Below are positions 8,536 to 17,190 of a stretch of DNA of 64,000 bases, piece after piece. Source of the stretch: Sphaerochaeta associata (lineage in GTDB: Bacteria > Spirochaetota > Spirochaetia > Sphaerochaetales > Sphaerochaetaceae); the NCBI RefSeq assembly GCF_022869165.1, contig NZ_CP094929.1, positions 744,001 through 808,000 of the forward strand, given 5' to 3'. A model generated the notes under the pieces. That model was given only the letters and a program-made list of their open reading frames with translations. It was not told the DNA's origin and did not search any database. How positions within the stretch are numbered: the stretch's first letter is position 1; each line of letters begins with the position of its first letter. The translations under genes were made by a program, and so were the position numbers.

Positions 8536-9654
8536 GATGAAACTGGATTTTGAGTATGGGGAAGGTACCATTTCGGCGAATCTGCCTGACAACACTGATG
8601 TATTCGTACCTGGCGTAACCGTCAAGGATCCACCTGCTCTTGCCCAGGATTGGGATACTCTCTATGCCGAGACACTGAAGAGTATTCAAAACCCGATTGG
8701 TATGCCACCGCTGACCAAGTTGGCAACAATGGGCAGCAAGGTCGTGTTTATCATCCCGGATATTGTGAAGGGAGGCCTTCAACCGACCAGCCATCGAAAG
8801 GTCGCCATCACTGCATGCTTGGAAGAGTTGTATAGCGTAGGCGTTGAAAAAAAGGATATCTTGATGTTGATATCCAATGGCTTGCATCCGCGTGCAACGG
8901 TGGATGAGGTGCACAAGATACTCGGGGATGACCTGTTTTACGATTTTTATCCATATGGACAGGTTACAAGCCACGATTCGGAGGATTGGGAGCACCTTGT
9001 GGATTTAGGCTATACCGCTCATGGTGATCATGTGATCATGAACAAGTATGTTTATGACGCCGATGTAGCTATTATGATCGGACATTGTCAGGGTAATCCG
9101 TATGGTGGCTATTCAGGTGGGTACAAGCATTGCACCTGCGGGATCACCCATTGGAAGAGCATTGCTGCCCACCATGTGCCGTCGGTCATGCACCGTGTTG
9201 ACTTCACGCCTGTTTCGGGAACCAGTGAGATGCGCAACAAGTTCGATGAGCAGGGCATGTTCATGGAAGAGAAGATGGGTAAGAAATTTTTCTGCTGTGA
9301 CGGCGTGCTAGATTCTGCTTCCCGTCAAATGGCCATCTTTAGTGGGTATGCCAAGGAGATGCAGCCGGCAAGCTGGAAGGTTGCAGACAATCGTACGTAT
9401 GTGCCGTTCGCTGAGAAGAAGTATGATTGTATCGTATTCGGTATGCCCACGAATTTCCATTATGGAAACGGCATGGGAACAAACCCGATTCAGATGATGC
9501 AGGCCCTTTCAGCACAGGTGATTCGTCATAAGCGGATCATGAGCGATCGCTGTGTGTTCATTGTTTCCACCATCTGTGACGGATATTTCCACGATGAACG
9601 GTGGCCGTATCTGCGTGAGATTTACACCATGTTCCAAAAGGACTATATGAATGT
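8437..9654 (+). repeat. 1218-bp identical duplication, copy 2
   Basis: This is the partner of 876-2093, identical at offset 7561. Beyond 9654 the two LarA-like genes differ at scattered positions (first at 9655, T for C), which gives a mosaic of perfect and diverged sequence within one gene. Confidence 0.85.
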
Positions 9655-10030
9655 TCTGCCGGATATGAACCGCTATGGTGAGTATTTTGCAACGAACGAG
9701 GAATACATCCGCAAGTATCGCTATTGTAATGCGTTTCATCCTTTCCATGGCTTCTCGATGATGAGCTGCGGTCACATTGCGGAGATGAATACATCTGCCA
9801 TCTATATTGTCGGTGCACGCGAGCCGGGAATTGCCAGGGGGATGGGTTTGAAGACAAGGTCAACATTCGAGGAAGCTCTTGCGGATGCCAAGCGAAAATA
9901 TCTGCCGGAGAACCCAAATATTCTAGCTTTGCCGCTTACCTTCAAGACAGGTGCCGTTCATCTTGCCATGAAGGGTGATTCCTACGATGGTACCAATGGC
10001 CACCCTGGTGATTGTACGATGATGCATTGA
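8537..10030 (+). CDS. LarA-like (DUF2088 / lactate racemase domain) protein, copy 2
   Basis: The protein (497 aa) is a nearly identical paralogue of the product of 976-2469. The only amino-acid changes seen are at the extreme C-terminus (GDSYDG for GESYDG, DCTMMH for DSTMMQ). The same Asn at the second catalytic-His position and the same cofactor Lys are present. The start at 8537 and the AGGAGAG site are copied with the gene. It follows the sulfatase and precedes the iron-type alcohol dehydrogenase, so the two copies may be expressed under different promoters. Confidence 0.8.
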   Translation: MKLDFEYGEGTISANLPDNTDVFVPGVTVKDPPALAQDWDTLYAETLKSIQNPIGMPPLTKLATMGSKVVFIIPDIVKGGLQPTSHRKVAITACLEELYSVGVEKKDILMLISNGLHPRATVDEVHKILGDDLFYDFYPYGQVTSHDSEDWEHLVDLGYTAHGDHVIMNKYVYDADVAIMIGHCQGNPYGGYSGGYKHCTCGITHWKSIAAHHVPSVMHRVDFTPVSGTSEMRNKFDEQGMFMEEKMGKKFFCCDGVLDSASRQMAIFSGYAKEMQPASWKVADNRTYVPFAEKKYDCIVFGMPTNFHYGNGMGTNPIQMMQALSAQVIRHKRIMSDRCVFIVSTICDGYFHDERWPYLREIYTMFQKDYMNVLPDMNRYGEYFATNEEYIRKYRYCNAFHPFHGFSMMSCGHIAEMNTSAIYIVGAREPGIARGMGLKTRSTFEEALADAKRKYLPENPNILALPLTFKTGAVHLAMKGDSYDGTNGHPGDCTMMH

Positions 10031-10058
10031 TCGGTTAGTACTGTAGATAATGAATGAA

Positions 10059-10090
10059 AGAGGCTGTTTCCTAGTGAGACAGTCTCTTTT
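10059..10090 (+). terminator. Terminator after LarA-like copy 2
   Basis: AGAGGCTGTTTC pairs, with G-U pairs, with GAGACAGTCTCT and runs into TTTTCTC. It is an imperfect relative of the hairpin after copy 1. Confidence 0.65.
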
Positions 10091-10212
10091 CTCTGGTGAG
10101 ATGACTCACTCAATCGAAACAAAGGGAGCATGCTTCGAAGGTGATCCTGCTGATTGACAGGATTATTAGGCTGGTGAACCGTATTTTTCGTGTTCTTAAG
10201 AGTCTTGTCATG

Positions 10213-10218
10213 TATAAT
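10213..10218 (+). promoter_or_regulatory. Consensus -10 box for the alcohol dehydrogenase
   Basis: A perfect TATAAT at 10213-10218, preceded by TG, lies 48 bases before the ATG at 10266. The -35 region is weak (TGTTCT at 10191-10196). Confidence 0.5.
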
Positions 10219-10265
10219 ACCTTTGAGATGCGTCTATATTGAAAGTAGTACAACGGAGGTCAAGC

Positions 10266-11447
10266 ATGCAGAATTTCTCATACTGGAATCCCTCACGGAT
10301 CATATTCGGCAAGGGTACAATGTCGGAAGTCGGAAAAGAAACAGCAAAATGGGGCAGGAAGGTACTGTTCCACTTTGGGGGCGGTTCCATCAAGAAGAAT
10401 GGAGTGTTCGATGCGGTCACAGCTTCCCTGAAGGATGCCGGACTCCAAATAGTGTATCTCGGCGGGGTGGTGCCCAATCCCCATCTCTCCTTGGTCCGGG
10501 AAGGGATTGCGCTCTGTAAGAAAGAGCATGTCGATTTTGTGCTGGCAGTCGGAGGGGGAAGCGTCATCGACTCCGCCAAGGCGATCGCCTTTGGTGCGAA
10601 GCTTCCTGCCTCGCAGGATGTCTGGAACGACTATTACATGAAGGCCGACTACACTATTGCTGAAGCACTGCCTCTTGGTGTTGTCCTGACAATTCCAGCC
10701 GCAGGTTCCGAGAGTTCCACCGGATCGGTTATCACCGATGCGGAGCATGGCCTGAAACGGGCGGTCAACAGCGAAACCCTCATCTCCAAGTTTGCCGTGA
10801 TGGATCCCCAAACCAACTATTCGCTTCCGGCATATCAAACCGCCTGCGGAGCATCCGATATTCTTGCACACCTGCAGGAACGGTATTTCACCACCGTCGA
10901 GCATAACGACCTCTCCGACCGCTTGTTGGAAGCCTGCATGCGTAATGTCATCACCAATGCACCGTTGGCCCTGCAGTATCCTGATGAATACCGGTATCGT
11001 GCAGAGTTGATGTGGACCGGCACCATCGCCCACAACAATCTTTTGGACAGGGGGCGGGTCGGCGACTGGGCGACCCATGACATCGAGCACGAGCTGAGCG
11101 CCTTGTACGACATCGCTCATGGTGCGGGTCTTGCAATTCTCTTTCCCGCATGGATGCGGTATGTCCACAAGGTCGATATCGATCGATTCGTGCAGTATGC
11201 AACGCGGGTCTGGAATGTCGATCTTCCGTTGAGTGATAAGGAAGGCATCGTAGAAGAGGCAATCCTGCGTTTGCAGGCTTTCTATAAGCGTATCGGCATG
11301 CCGACAACGCTCGCCGATGCAGGAATTCCTGAGGACAAGCTGCGTTTCATGGCTGAAAATGCTTTTGTGGGTGAGCGAACCTACTTGGGGAATTTCCAGA
11401 AATTGTATGTTGGGGATGTAGAAAAGATTTATAGGCTGGCGCTGTAA
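10266..11447 (+). CDS. Iron-containing alcohol dehydrogenase (butanol dehydrogenase/YqhD-like)
   Basis: The enzyme (393 aa) interconverts an alcohol or hydroxy acid with its aldehyde or ketone using NAD(P)H. The dinucleotide motif AVGGGSVIDSAKA lies near residue 95. Metal ligands are visible in CGASDILAHLQE and in the paired histidines of HDIEHELSALYDIAHGAG near residue 280. GGAGG at 10255-10259 fixes the ATG at 10266 rather than 10239. A consensus -10 and a downstream terminator make it a single-gene unit. The YqhD-type family is broad, so the substrate may be the aldehyde from the neighbouring pathway or a general fermentation aldehyde. Confidence 0.9.
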   Translation: MQNFSYWNPSRIIFGKGTMSEVGKETAKWGRKVLFHFGGGSIKKNGVFDAVTASLKDAGLQIVYLGGVVPNPHLSLVREGIALCKKEHVDFVLAVGGGSVIDSAKAIAFGAKLPASQDVWNDYYMKADYTIAEALPLGVVLTIPAAGSESSTGSVITDAEHGLKRAVNSETLISKFAVMDPQTNYSLPAYQTACGASDILAHLQERYFTTVEHNDLSDRLLEACMRNVITNAPLALQYPDEYRYRAELMWTGTIAHNNLLDRGRVGDWATHDIEHELSALYDIAHGAGLAILFPAWMRYVHKVDIDRFVQYATRVWNVDLPLSDKEGIVEEAILRLQAFYKRIGMPTTLADAGIPEDKLRFMAENAFVGERTYLGNFQKLYVGDVEKIYRLAL

Positions 11448-11482
11448 CTACAGGACTGGCTGAGTCAAGAAAAGAGCAAGGA

Positions 11483-11506
11483 AGGCTGACCGGATATGGT
11501 CAGCCT
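11483..11506 (+). terminator. Terminator after the alcohol dehydrogenase
   Basis: A perfect 9-bp stem, AGGCTGACC-GGATAT-GGTCAGCCT, sits 35 bases after the stop. Its stem resembles the head hairpin (AAAGGCTGA...TCAGCCTTT) of the repeat family found from 23.4 to 38 kb. Confidence 0.65.
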
Positions 11507-11552
11507 CGTTGGTATGATTGTGTGAAAGCTTCTGGTATTCCCTGCTTTCCCA

Positions 11553-12494
11553 TTACATGGTACTTGGAATATAGCGGGTAAACTTCCCGCTCACCTGTTG
11601 GGTCAGCCGGCCTTCATCACACAACTGCCTGAGCAACCGGAACGCTTTTGTGGTCTTCAGCCCGAAAACGTCTTCAACTTCCTTCCTTGAGATGGATCCC
11701 TTTTGCCTTGCAAGATGCAGGATGGATTGTTTTTCTGAGTCTATTGACTCTCCGACTGTACTCTCGGTTCTTTCTTGCTTCTGGATATACTGAACAACTT
11801 CATTCCTGTTTGGAAGGATGCAGGAGAAGGCCCCTTGTACAGCCTTGAAAAGCGGTTTTTTCGGGCAATGTTCATAGAGACGCATGATTTTACGAATGCC
11901 GGTTCCGTAGCTTTCCACCAATCGCAGAAGATAGAAGATTGCTGCCAGGTTGGGGTTCCTCGATTGGGATACTCCCAGCTGAACGGCTTCCAAGGAAAGC
12001 CCTCGTACCAATCCTCCAAGGGAGATGAACTCCATATGGTCGTCATATACATTGATAATGATGCTTCCGGTGAAAAAATAGTCACGATGGATAAGACAGT
12101 TCAACAATGCTTCCCTGATGGCGTCCTGCGGGTAATCCAGAGTATCTTCTCTTAGGAGTCCTGTGAAGCTTGCTTTTGTTTTATTGTAATTGTTGAGGTA
12201 CTCATAGACATCGCCCAGCTGTTTCAACAACGACCCGGTGAATTCTCTTCTGTCCCGAAATGTTGTAGTATCACGGCCTTGGAATACAGCAACCTTGCAG
12301 GAGTGGGTGCATTGGTCTGAGAGCAACATGGCGAGGTTGGTGAAAAGCTTGTCAGACCCTAACAATTTCAGAGTTTCCATCTGTGCACGACCAAAGGCAA
12401 GCTGGCGCACATCCATTTCTTTTTGCAGAGTATTGAACGTCAGTTCTTGTTCAAAACTTCTACTCTCTTCAAACGAGGTGCCCATACATTCCAT
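11553..12494 (-). pseudogene. Schlafen/AlbA-type ATP-binding protein, N-terminally truncated
   Basis: The frame (313 aa) carries the middle and C-terminal parts of the RecG-related ATP-binding family. These are a GHKL-like ATPase segment (YPQDAIREALLNCLIHRDY near residue 120), RNPNLAAIFYLLRLVESYGTGI and a C-terminal winged helix. The AlbA_2/Schlafen domain that normally opens these proteins is missing, and no trace is visible upstream to 12766. The intact relative at 45555-47015 has all parts. It may be a decayed gene or, because an AAGGAAAG site precedes the first ATG, a still-translated short form. It converges on the alcohol dehydrogenase unit. Confidence 0.6.
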
Positions 12495-12669
12495 CTTCTT
12501 TCTTTCCTTCTCACTGCAGTATTAACGAGAAAGAGAGATCCCCCAAACATAAAATGAATTCCATCGAAACGGGTGCATTGTTCATAATCTCATCCTGACT
12601 AGATCCCCTTTACTCTACGAATTCTGAGGGGCACTCTTCACAGCGCTTCTCAATTGCTTCATTTTTTGC

Positions 12670-12733
12670 TTGCAATATCCAACTTTGGGGCTTAGTATGA
12701 AGTATCGGAAACGTTACCAGTAACGTTACCGGA
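12670..12733 (+). promoter_or_regulatory. Promoter and tandem LacI operators of the lacI-type gene
   Basis: TTGCAA at 12670-12675 and TAGTAT at 12693-12698 are spaced 17 bases. Just downstream are two overlapping copies of the core AACGTTACC (12710-12718 and 12722-12730), the second as GTAACGTTAC, which is the CG-centred palindrome typical of LacI-family operators. The same core forms the larger palindrome at 13789-13810. Autorepression is expected. Confidence 0.6.
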
Positions 12734-12766
12734 AGGTTTCTCTTGTAAGTAGAGGGGTAGCGGTGC

Positions 12767-13768
12767 ATGACGGCAACAATCATTGACATTGCCAAAAAAG
12801 CTGGAGTTTCGGTTTCCACCGTCTCACGGGTCTTGAACAACAAGCCCGATGTGAGCAAGGAAACCCAGGAACGCATCCGTGCAACCATCAAGGACCTCGA
12901 CTACAGCCCCAACAAGGTGGCACGGAACTTGGTGCTCAAGCGCTCGAATGTCATCGGCTTCATCGCAAGCGACATCACCAATGCAAGCTTCCCGGAACTC
13001 GCCAGAGGCGTAGTTGTCAAAGCCAAGGAGTATGGATATTCGGTCATGTTCTTCGATGCCCACAAGGACAGCAGGGTGGAGAAGGAGGCGATCGGGCTGC
13101 TGCGAAGCAAGCAGGTCGACGGCATCATACTCTCATTCAATGAAGCCAATCGTGATGAGCTGCTCAAGCTGCGCGATGAGAACTTCCCGGTTGTCCAGAT
13201 CTACCGCAAGAGCTCGGAGTCGATGATCTCGACCATCGCCATCGATAATGTTGCCAATGGATACTTGGGAACCAAGTACCTTCTCGACGCCGGGCATACC
13301 CGAATCGGTCACATCACGACCGGGGATCTGACCCAGTCGGGATATGAACGCAAACTAGGATATCTCAAAGCCCTTACCGAGGCGAATATCGACATTGATG
13401 AGAACCTGATAGTTGAAGGCGTAAGCTCGGTGGAAGCAGGCAGGGAGTGCATGGAACGTCTTCTTGAATTGAAGAGCAGACCCACAGCACTCTTCGCCTC
13501 TCACGATGTACTGGCCATCGGTGCCTATGATGCAATCCTCGACCGGGGCTTGTCGATTCCCGGCGATATCTCGGTGGTGGGGCATGACAATATTGAAATA
13601 GCCAAGATGATCAGGCCCCGGCTGACTACCATCGATACCTTCAAGTACATCTTGGGCCAGGCGAGTGTCGATCTCTTGATAGAAGAGATGGCTGTAGAGT
13701 CGCACCAGTGCAAGGAATTGGTATATCCAGGTGAGCTGGTTGTTCGTGATTCCGTACGGATTCTTTAG
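12767..13768 (+). CDS. LacI-family transcriptional regulator
   Basis: The repressor (333 aa) has the LacI helix-turn-helix at residues 3-25 (TIIDIAKKAGVSVSTVSRVL) and a hinge ending SNVIGFI. A periplasmic-binding-type effector domain follows to residue 333. The ATG at 12767 follows AGAGGGG. Palindromes with the same AACGTT core lie both before this gene and before the next one. It is therefore very likely the local regulator of the ADP-ribosylglycohydrolase/ABC/citDEF operon and of itself. The inducer should be the imported sugar or glycoside. Confidence 0.92.
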   Translation: MTATIIDIAKKAGVSVSTVSRVLNNKPDVSKETQERIRATIKDLDYSPNKVARNLVLKRSNVIGFIASDITNASFPELARGVVVKAKEYGYSVMFFDAHKDSRVEKEAIGLLRSKQVDGIILSFNEANRDELLKLRDENFPVVQIYRKSSESMISTIAIDNVANGYLGTKYLLDAGHTRIGHITTGDLTQSGYERKLGYLKALTEANIDIDENLIVEGVSSVEAGRECMERLLELKSRPTALFASHDVLAIGAYDAILDRGLSIPGDISVVGHDNIEIAKMIRPRLTTIDTFKYILGQASVDLLIEEMAVESHQCKELVYPGELVVRDSVRIL

Positions 13769-13788
13769 GTTTAATAATTTTTTTGCAT

Positions 13789-13810
13789 GTACCGGTAACG
13801 TTACCGGTAC
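13789..13810. promoter_or_regulatory. Perfect 22-bp LacI-type operator
   Basis: GTACCGGTAAC followed directly by its exact inverted complement gives a 22-base perfect palindrome centred on CG. A possible -35 (TTGCAT, 13783-13788) abuts its left side and a weak -10 (TACTAA, 13808-13813) overlaps its right end. The operator would then fill the spacer of the operon promoter. Confidence 0.7.
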
Positions 13811-13824
13811 TAAAAGAGGATAGG

Positions 13825-14826
13825 ATGAAAGTAGGTGAAAAGAGCGGTTTGACAGAATGGGAAGAGACCTTCATCGATAGGGCCAAGGCGGCAATGGTTG
13901 CCTTGGGGGTGGGGGACGCCGCAGGCGATTTGGGCCGTGATGCCTCCGTCAGACAACAGTATGGGATTCTCAACCGCCTGCTTCCACAAGGCAAGAGTAC
14001 CGATGACACCGAGTTCGGTGTGCTCTCTGCAAAAGCATTGCTGAACTGCCCCGGCGAGTACAATGCCCGGTATGTCGCCGATACTTGGCGCGCCCTCGTG
14101 CTGGACAACGGCGGAGCACTCGACCGCGGTGGAACGCCGTTGTATGGAGCGCTCTGGAACCTCTCGGTGGGAATGAACCCTCCGCTATCGGGCATAGACA
14201 ACACCCTGAACAATGACGATGGGGCGGCCATGCGGGCGGTACCGTTCGGTATCGCCGCTGTAGGTGATCCCAAGGAAGCAGCCCGCCTGGCAGGCATTGA
14301 TGCAAGTGTAAGCCACGACCGTGATGGAATCTGGGCAGCCCAGGCGATTGCCGCCTCGATCTCCGTTGCACTTGAAGGCGCCTCCGTCGAAGAGGTTGTT
14401 GCAGTCGGCAGAGCGTGCATTCCTGATGACAGCTGGCTTGGAAGGCGGATGGATTTGGCCGATGCAATCCTTGGCGAGTTGTCCGATCCTTTCGACCAGT
14501 ATGAGGCTCTGCACACCCGGCTTTGGACTCCGCGTCATGCAATCGCCGCCGAGGCTGTGCCCCAGGTTTATGCGCTGTATCGGATGGCGCAAGGCAATTT
14601 CAGAAAGGCGTTTTTATTATCAGCGAATTTTGGTCGTGATGCGGATACAATCTGTGCCTTGACGCTCGCCCTCTGTGCAGCCGGGCAGGGCATGCAGGTG
14701 ATTCCTGAGTCATGGGTGGAGCAGGTGCGTCATCCCTCCGGTGTATGCCTGTCCTTTGCAAAAACGGAGGATCTGGTGGATCTGGGAATCGAATTGGCGC
14801 ACTTTGCATTGAAGAGAAGAACGTAA
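13825..14826 (+). CDS. ADP-ribosylglycohydrolase-family protein 1
   Basis: The protein (333 aa) has the ADP-ribosylglycohydrolase fold. STDDTEFG at residues 58-65 and GRDADT near residue 272 hold the di-magnesium ligands of this family, and GVGDAAGD opens the domain. Family members cleave N- or O-glycosidic ribosyl bonds, but many bacterial members in sugar operons have unknown substrates. GAGGA before the ATG at 13825 supports this start over 13783, which lies in the operator. It is the first gene of the LacI-controlled operon. A second, larger member is at 18789-20867. There is no signal peptide, so it acts in the cytoplasm, presumably on the imported compound. Confidence 0.82.
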   Translation: MKVGEKSGLTEWEETFIDRAKAAMVALGVGDAAGDLGRDASVRQQYGILNRLLPQGKSTDDTEFGVLSAKALLNCPGEYNARYVADTWRALVLDNGGALDRGGTPLYGALWNLSVGMNPPLSGIDNTLNNDDGAAMRAVPFGIAAVGDPKEAARLAGIDASVSHDRDGIWAAQAIAASISVALEGASVEEVVAVGRACIPDDSWLGRRMDLADAILGELSDPFDQYEALHTRLWTPRHAIAAEAVPQVYALYRMAQGNFRKAFLLSANFGRDADTICALTLALCAAGQGMQVIPESWVEQVRHPSGVCLSFAKTEDLVDLGIELAHFALKRRT

Positions 14827-14844
14827 GGGATTTTGTGTGATTAC

Positions 14845-14861
14845 ATTCGCCTTTGGCGAAT
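14845..14861 (+). promoter_or_regulatory. Intergenic stem-loop before the binding-protein gene
   Basis: A perfect 7-bp stem, ATTCGCC-TTT-GGCGAAT, lies just ahead of the GGAGG of the binding-protein gene. It may act as a 5' stability or processing element. Confidence 0.4.
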
Positions 14862-14883
14862 TGAATGAATAAGGAGGAACGTT

Positions 14884-16197
14884 ATGAAAAAGGACTCTAT
14901 GAAAGCAGTGCTCGTGCTGATGCTCATGGTTTGTCTGGTCGGCTCGCTGTTTGCAGCCGGTGCCAAGGAGAGTGCTCCAGCCAAGGAAGTTGTCACCCTT
15001 GAGTGGTGGACCTGGGATTCGGAGGAGTACAATGAGGCTTCCCAGCGTGCAATGGTAAAGGAATTCGAAGCAAGTCATCCGAATATCAAGATCAATATGA
15101 CCTTGCTGCCGACCAAAGGCTTTGAGACCAAGATGACTACCGCTTTGGGTGCCGGTGTCGGTGGACCCGACGTAGCATTCTTCTCGGTGGCCAACTGGTA
15201 TCCGAAGGCCCTGGTGCTCGACGAGTACATCAAGCGGGACAACTTCGACACCGGTATGTACTACAAGGGCTTCTGGGACACCAAGACACAGTTCAACGGC
15301 AAGACCATCGGACTTCCCCTCGGCGTAGGCGCCTCGATCGTCATGTACAATAAGGACCTCTTTGACGCAGCCGGTGTGGCCTATCCGACCAATGATTGGA
15401 CTACCGACGAGTATCTGGAGATTGCAAAGAAAGTAGCCAATCCTGCCAAGAAGGTGTGGGGTGCCGAGATTCTTACCCGTCCCTTCCGTGCAATCTGGTT
15501 CAACCATGGTGAGAATGCCAGGCTTTACAGCCCCGACAGCACCAAGGTCGACGGTTACTTGAACAGCCCCGAATCCCTTGCCGCCTACGAATGGTTCTAC
15601 GACCTGATGCGCTCGGGTGTAACACCCACCGTATCCGATATGGCTACCTTGAGCACCGAGAACACAGGACCGATCGACCTGTTCATGGCAAACCGCCTGG
15701 CAATGGCAACCCTCAACCAAGGGCATATGCTCAACGCTGTGAAGGCCGGCAAGAACTTTGGCGTGGTACGCGAACCTGGTGTCGGAAACAACCCCCGTCA
15801 CGTGAACGCATGGTCGCTTTTGGTTGGCATCTGGGAAGGCTCACAGCATCCCGAGGAAGCCTGGACGTTCCTGAAGTGGTATGTCGGACCTGAAGGACAG
15901 AAGTTCTTGATGGACAATGCAAACCTCTTCCCCTCGATCGACTCCGTGGCAAAGCAGTACAAGGATGCCGACAAGGATTACGTGAAGGGATTTTTGGAAG
16001 TCCTCAATGACACCCAGGTTGCAATCTGGCGCGGTGCACACCCCTCCGGAACAAAGGTGGAAGCCTCCATCACCGACCTTTGGGACAAGATCAAGCTTGG
16101 CCTGATCACCAAGGATCAGATCAAGGGAGAACTCAATGCACTCGTACCGAAGGCTCAGGCTGTTCTGGACGAAGCAAAGAAGACCCTGCTCTACTAA
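14884..16197 (+). CDS. Sugar ABC transporter substrate-binding protein
   Basis: The exported binding protein (437 aa) is of the extracellular family 1 (maltose/glycerol-3-phosphate type). The signal peptide spans residues 1-24 and ends LFAAGAKES. The mature start VTLEWWTWDSEEYN and the later PSIDSVAKQYKDA stretch fit the family. AAGGAGG precedes the ATG. It is followed by a hairpin and then by its two permease genes. No ATPase gene is in the operon, so a shared MsmK/UgpC-type ATPase elsewhere in the genome is expected. The substrate is probably a glycoside or modified sugar, given the flanking glycohydrolases. Confidence 0.92.
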   Translation: MKKDSMKAVLVLMLMVCLVGSLFAAGAKESAPAKEVVTLEWWTWDSEEYNEASQRAMVKEFEASHPNIKINMTLLPTKGFETKMTTALGAGVGGPDVAFFSVANWYPKALVLDEYIKRDNFDTGMYYKGFWDTKTQFNGKTIGLPLGVGASIVMYNKDLFDAAGVAYPTNDWTTDEYLEIAKKVANPAKKVWGAEILTRPFRAIWFNHGENARLYSPDSTKVDGYLNSPESLAAYEWFYDLMRSGVTPTVSDMATLSTENTGPIDLFMANRLAMATLNQGHMLNAVKAGKNFGVVREPGVGNNPRHVNAWSLLVGIWEGSQHPEEAWTFLKWYVGPEGQKFLMDNANLFPSIDSVAKQYKDADKDYVKGFLEVLNDTQVAIWRGAHPSGTKVEASITDLWDKIKLGLITKDQIKGELNALVPKAQAVLDEAKKTLLY

Positions 16198-16211
16198 ACA
16201 CTACCCAAGAC

Positions 16212-16246
16212 CATCCGGGAATCGACACCAAGTCCCTTCCCGGATG
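16212..16246 (+). promoter_or_regulatory. Stem-loop after the sugar-binding-protein gene
   Basis: A perfect 10-bp stem, CATCCGGGAA with TTCCCGGATG, and a 15-base loop lie between the binding-protein and permease genes with no T-run. This suits partial termination or 3'-end protection that raises binding-protein mRNA above permease mRNA. Confidence 0.6.
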
Positions 16247-16272
16247 CCTTGCAGGCAAAAGGCTACTGACAG

Positions 16273-17190
16273 ATGGTAACAAAACAGGTAAAACGATCGA
16301 AGGCTGCCGTGAAGGAAGCCCTGTGTGGATATCTCAGTATCTCCCCGTGGGTGCTGGGCTTCATTGTCCTCACATTCATCCCTATACTCTCAACAATCTA
16401 CTACAGTTTCACCCGCTGGACGATGATGGACAAACCGGTCTGGATCGGCTTGGAGAACTATATTCACATGTTCACCAAGGAGCCTCTTTTCTATCAATCG
16501 GTCAAGGCGACAGCACTCTATGTGCTCATGTCGCTGCCCGTGATACTCATCTTCGGCGTGCTCCTCTCGCTTCTGCTGAATATGAAGATCAAGGGGATGA
16601 ACTTCTACCGAACACTCTTCTACATCCCCGCCGTCATTTCCGGAGTCTCCATAGCAATGCTGTGGACGTGGTTGCTCCAACCCGATGTAGGCATCGTCAA
16701 CTCTGTGTTGAGCTTTTTCGGCATCCAGGGACCCAAATGGTTCTGGGATCCGAAATGGGCCCTGCCTTCAGTGGCAAGCATGAGCCTATGGAAGGTGGGA
16801 GGAAGCGCAGTCATCTATCTGGCAGGCCTGCAGAACATCCCGCCGCAACTGTACGAGGCGGCACGAATCGATGGAGCCGGCAAGCTGCGGATTTTCTTCA
16901 AGATCACCATCCCCTTGCTCACTCCAACGCTCTTCTTCCAGCTCATCATCCAGATGATCGAGGCCTTCAAGGTTTTCACCGAAGCCTACGTCATCACCAA
17001 AGGCGGTCCCTTGAAAGCCACCTACTTCTACCTGCTCTACTTCTATGAGGAAGGCTTCCAGCACTTCAACACCGGCTATGCCTCCGCCCTGATCCTGGTT
17101 CTGGTCGTCATCATCATGGCGATGACCATGTTTGTAAACTATACATCCAAGCGTTGGGTGTACTATGAAGGGGAGGACAAAGCCCGATGA
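16273..17190 (+). CDS. Sugar ABC transporter permease (MalF-like)
   Basis: The inner-membrane protein (305 aa) has six predicted transmembrane segments, starting with LSISPWVLGFIVLTFIPIL. The coupling loop EAARIDGAGKLRIFFKITIPLLTP near residue 200 is the EAA motif that docks the ATPase. It works with the next permease and the upstream binding protein. The ribosome site is weak. It overlaps the next gene by four bases (ATGA). Confidence 0.92.
   Translation: MVTKQVKRSKAAVKEALCGYLSISPWVLGFIVLTFIPILSTIYYSFTRWTMMDKPVWIGLENYIHMFTKEPLFYQSVKATALYVLMSLPVILIFGVLLSLLLNMKIKGMNFYRTLFYIPAVISGVSIAMLWTWLLQPDVGIVNSVLSFFGIQGPKWFWDPKWALPSVASMSLWKVGGSAVIYLAGLQNIPPQLYEAARIDGAGKLRIFFKITIPLLTPTLFFQLIIQMIEAFKVFTEAYVITKGGPLKATYFYLLYFYEEGFQHFNTGYASALILVLVVIIMAMTMFVNYTSKRWVYYEGEDKAR

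Noticed and set aside
876-9654. LarA duplication carried by a transposon
   Set aside because: No transposase, terminal inverted repeats or target duplication were seen around either copy.
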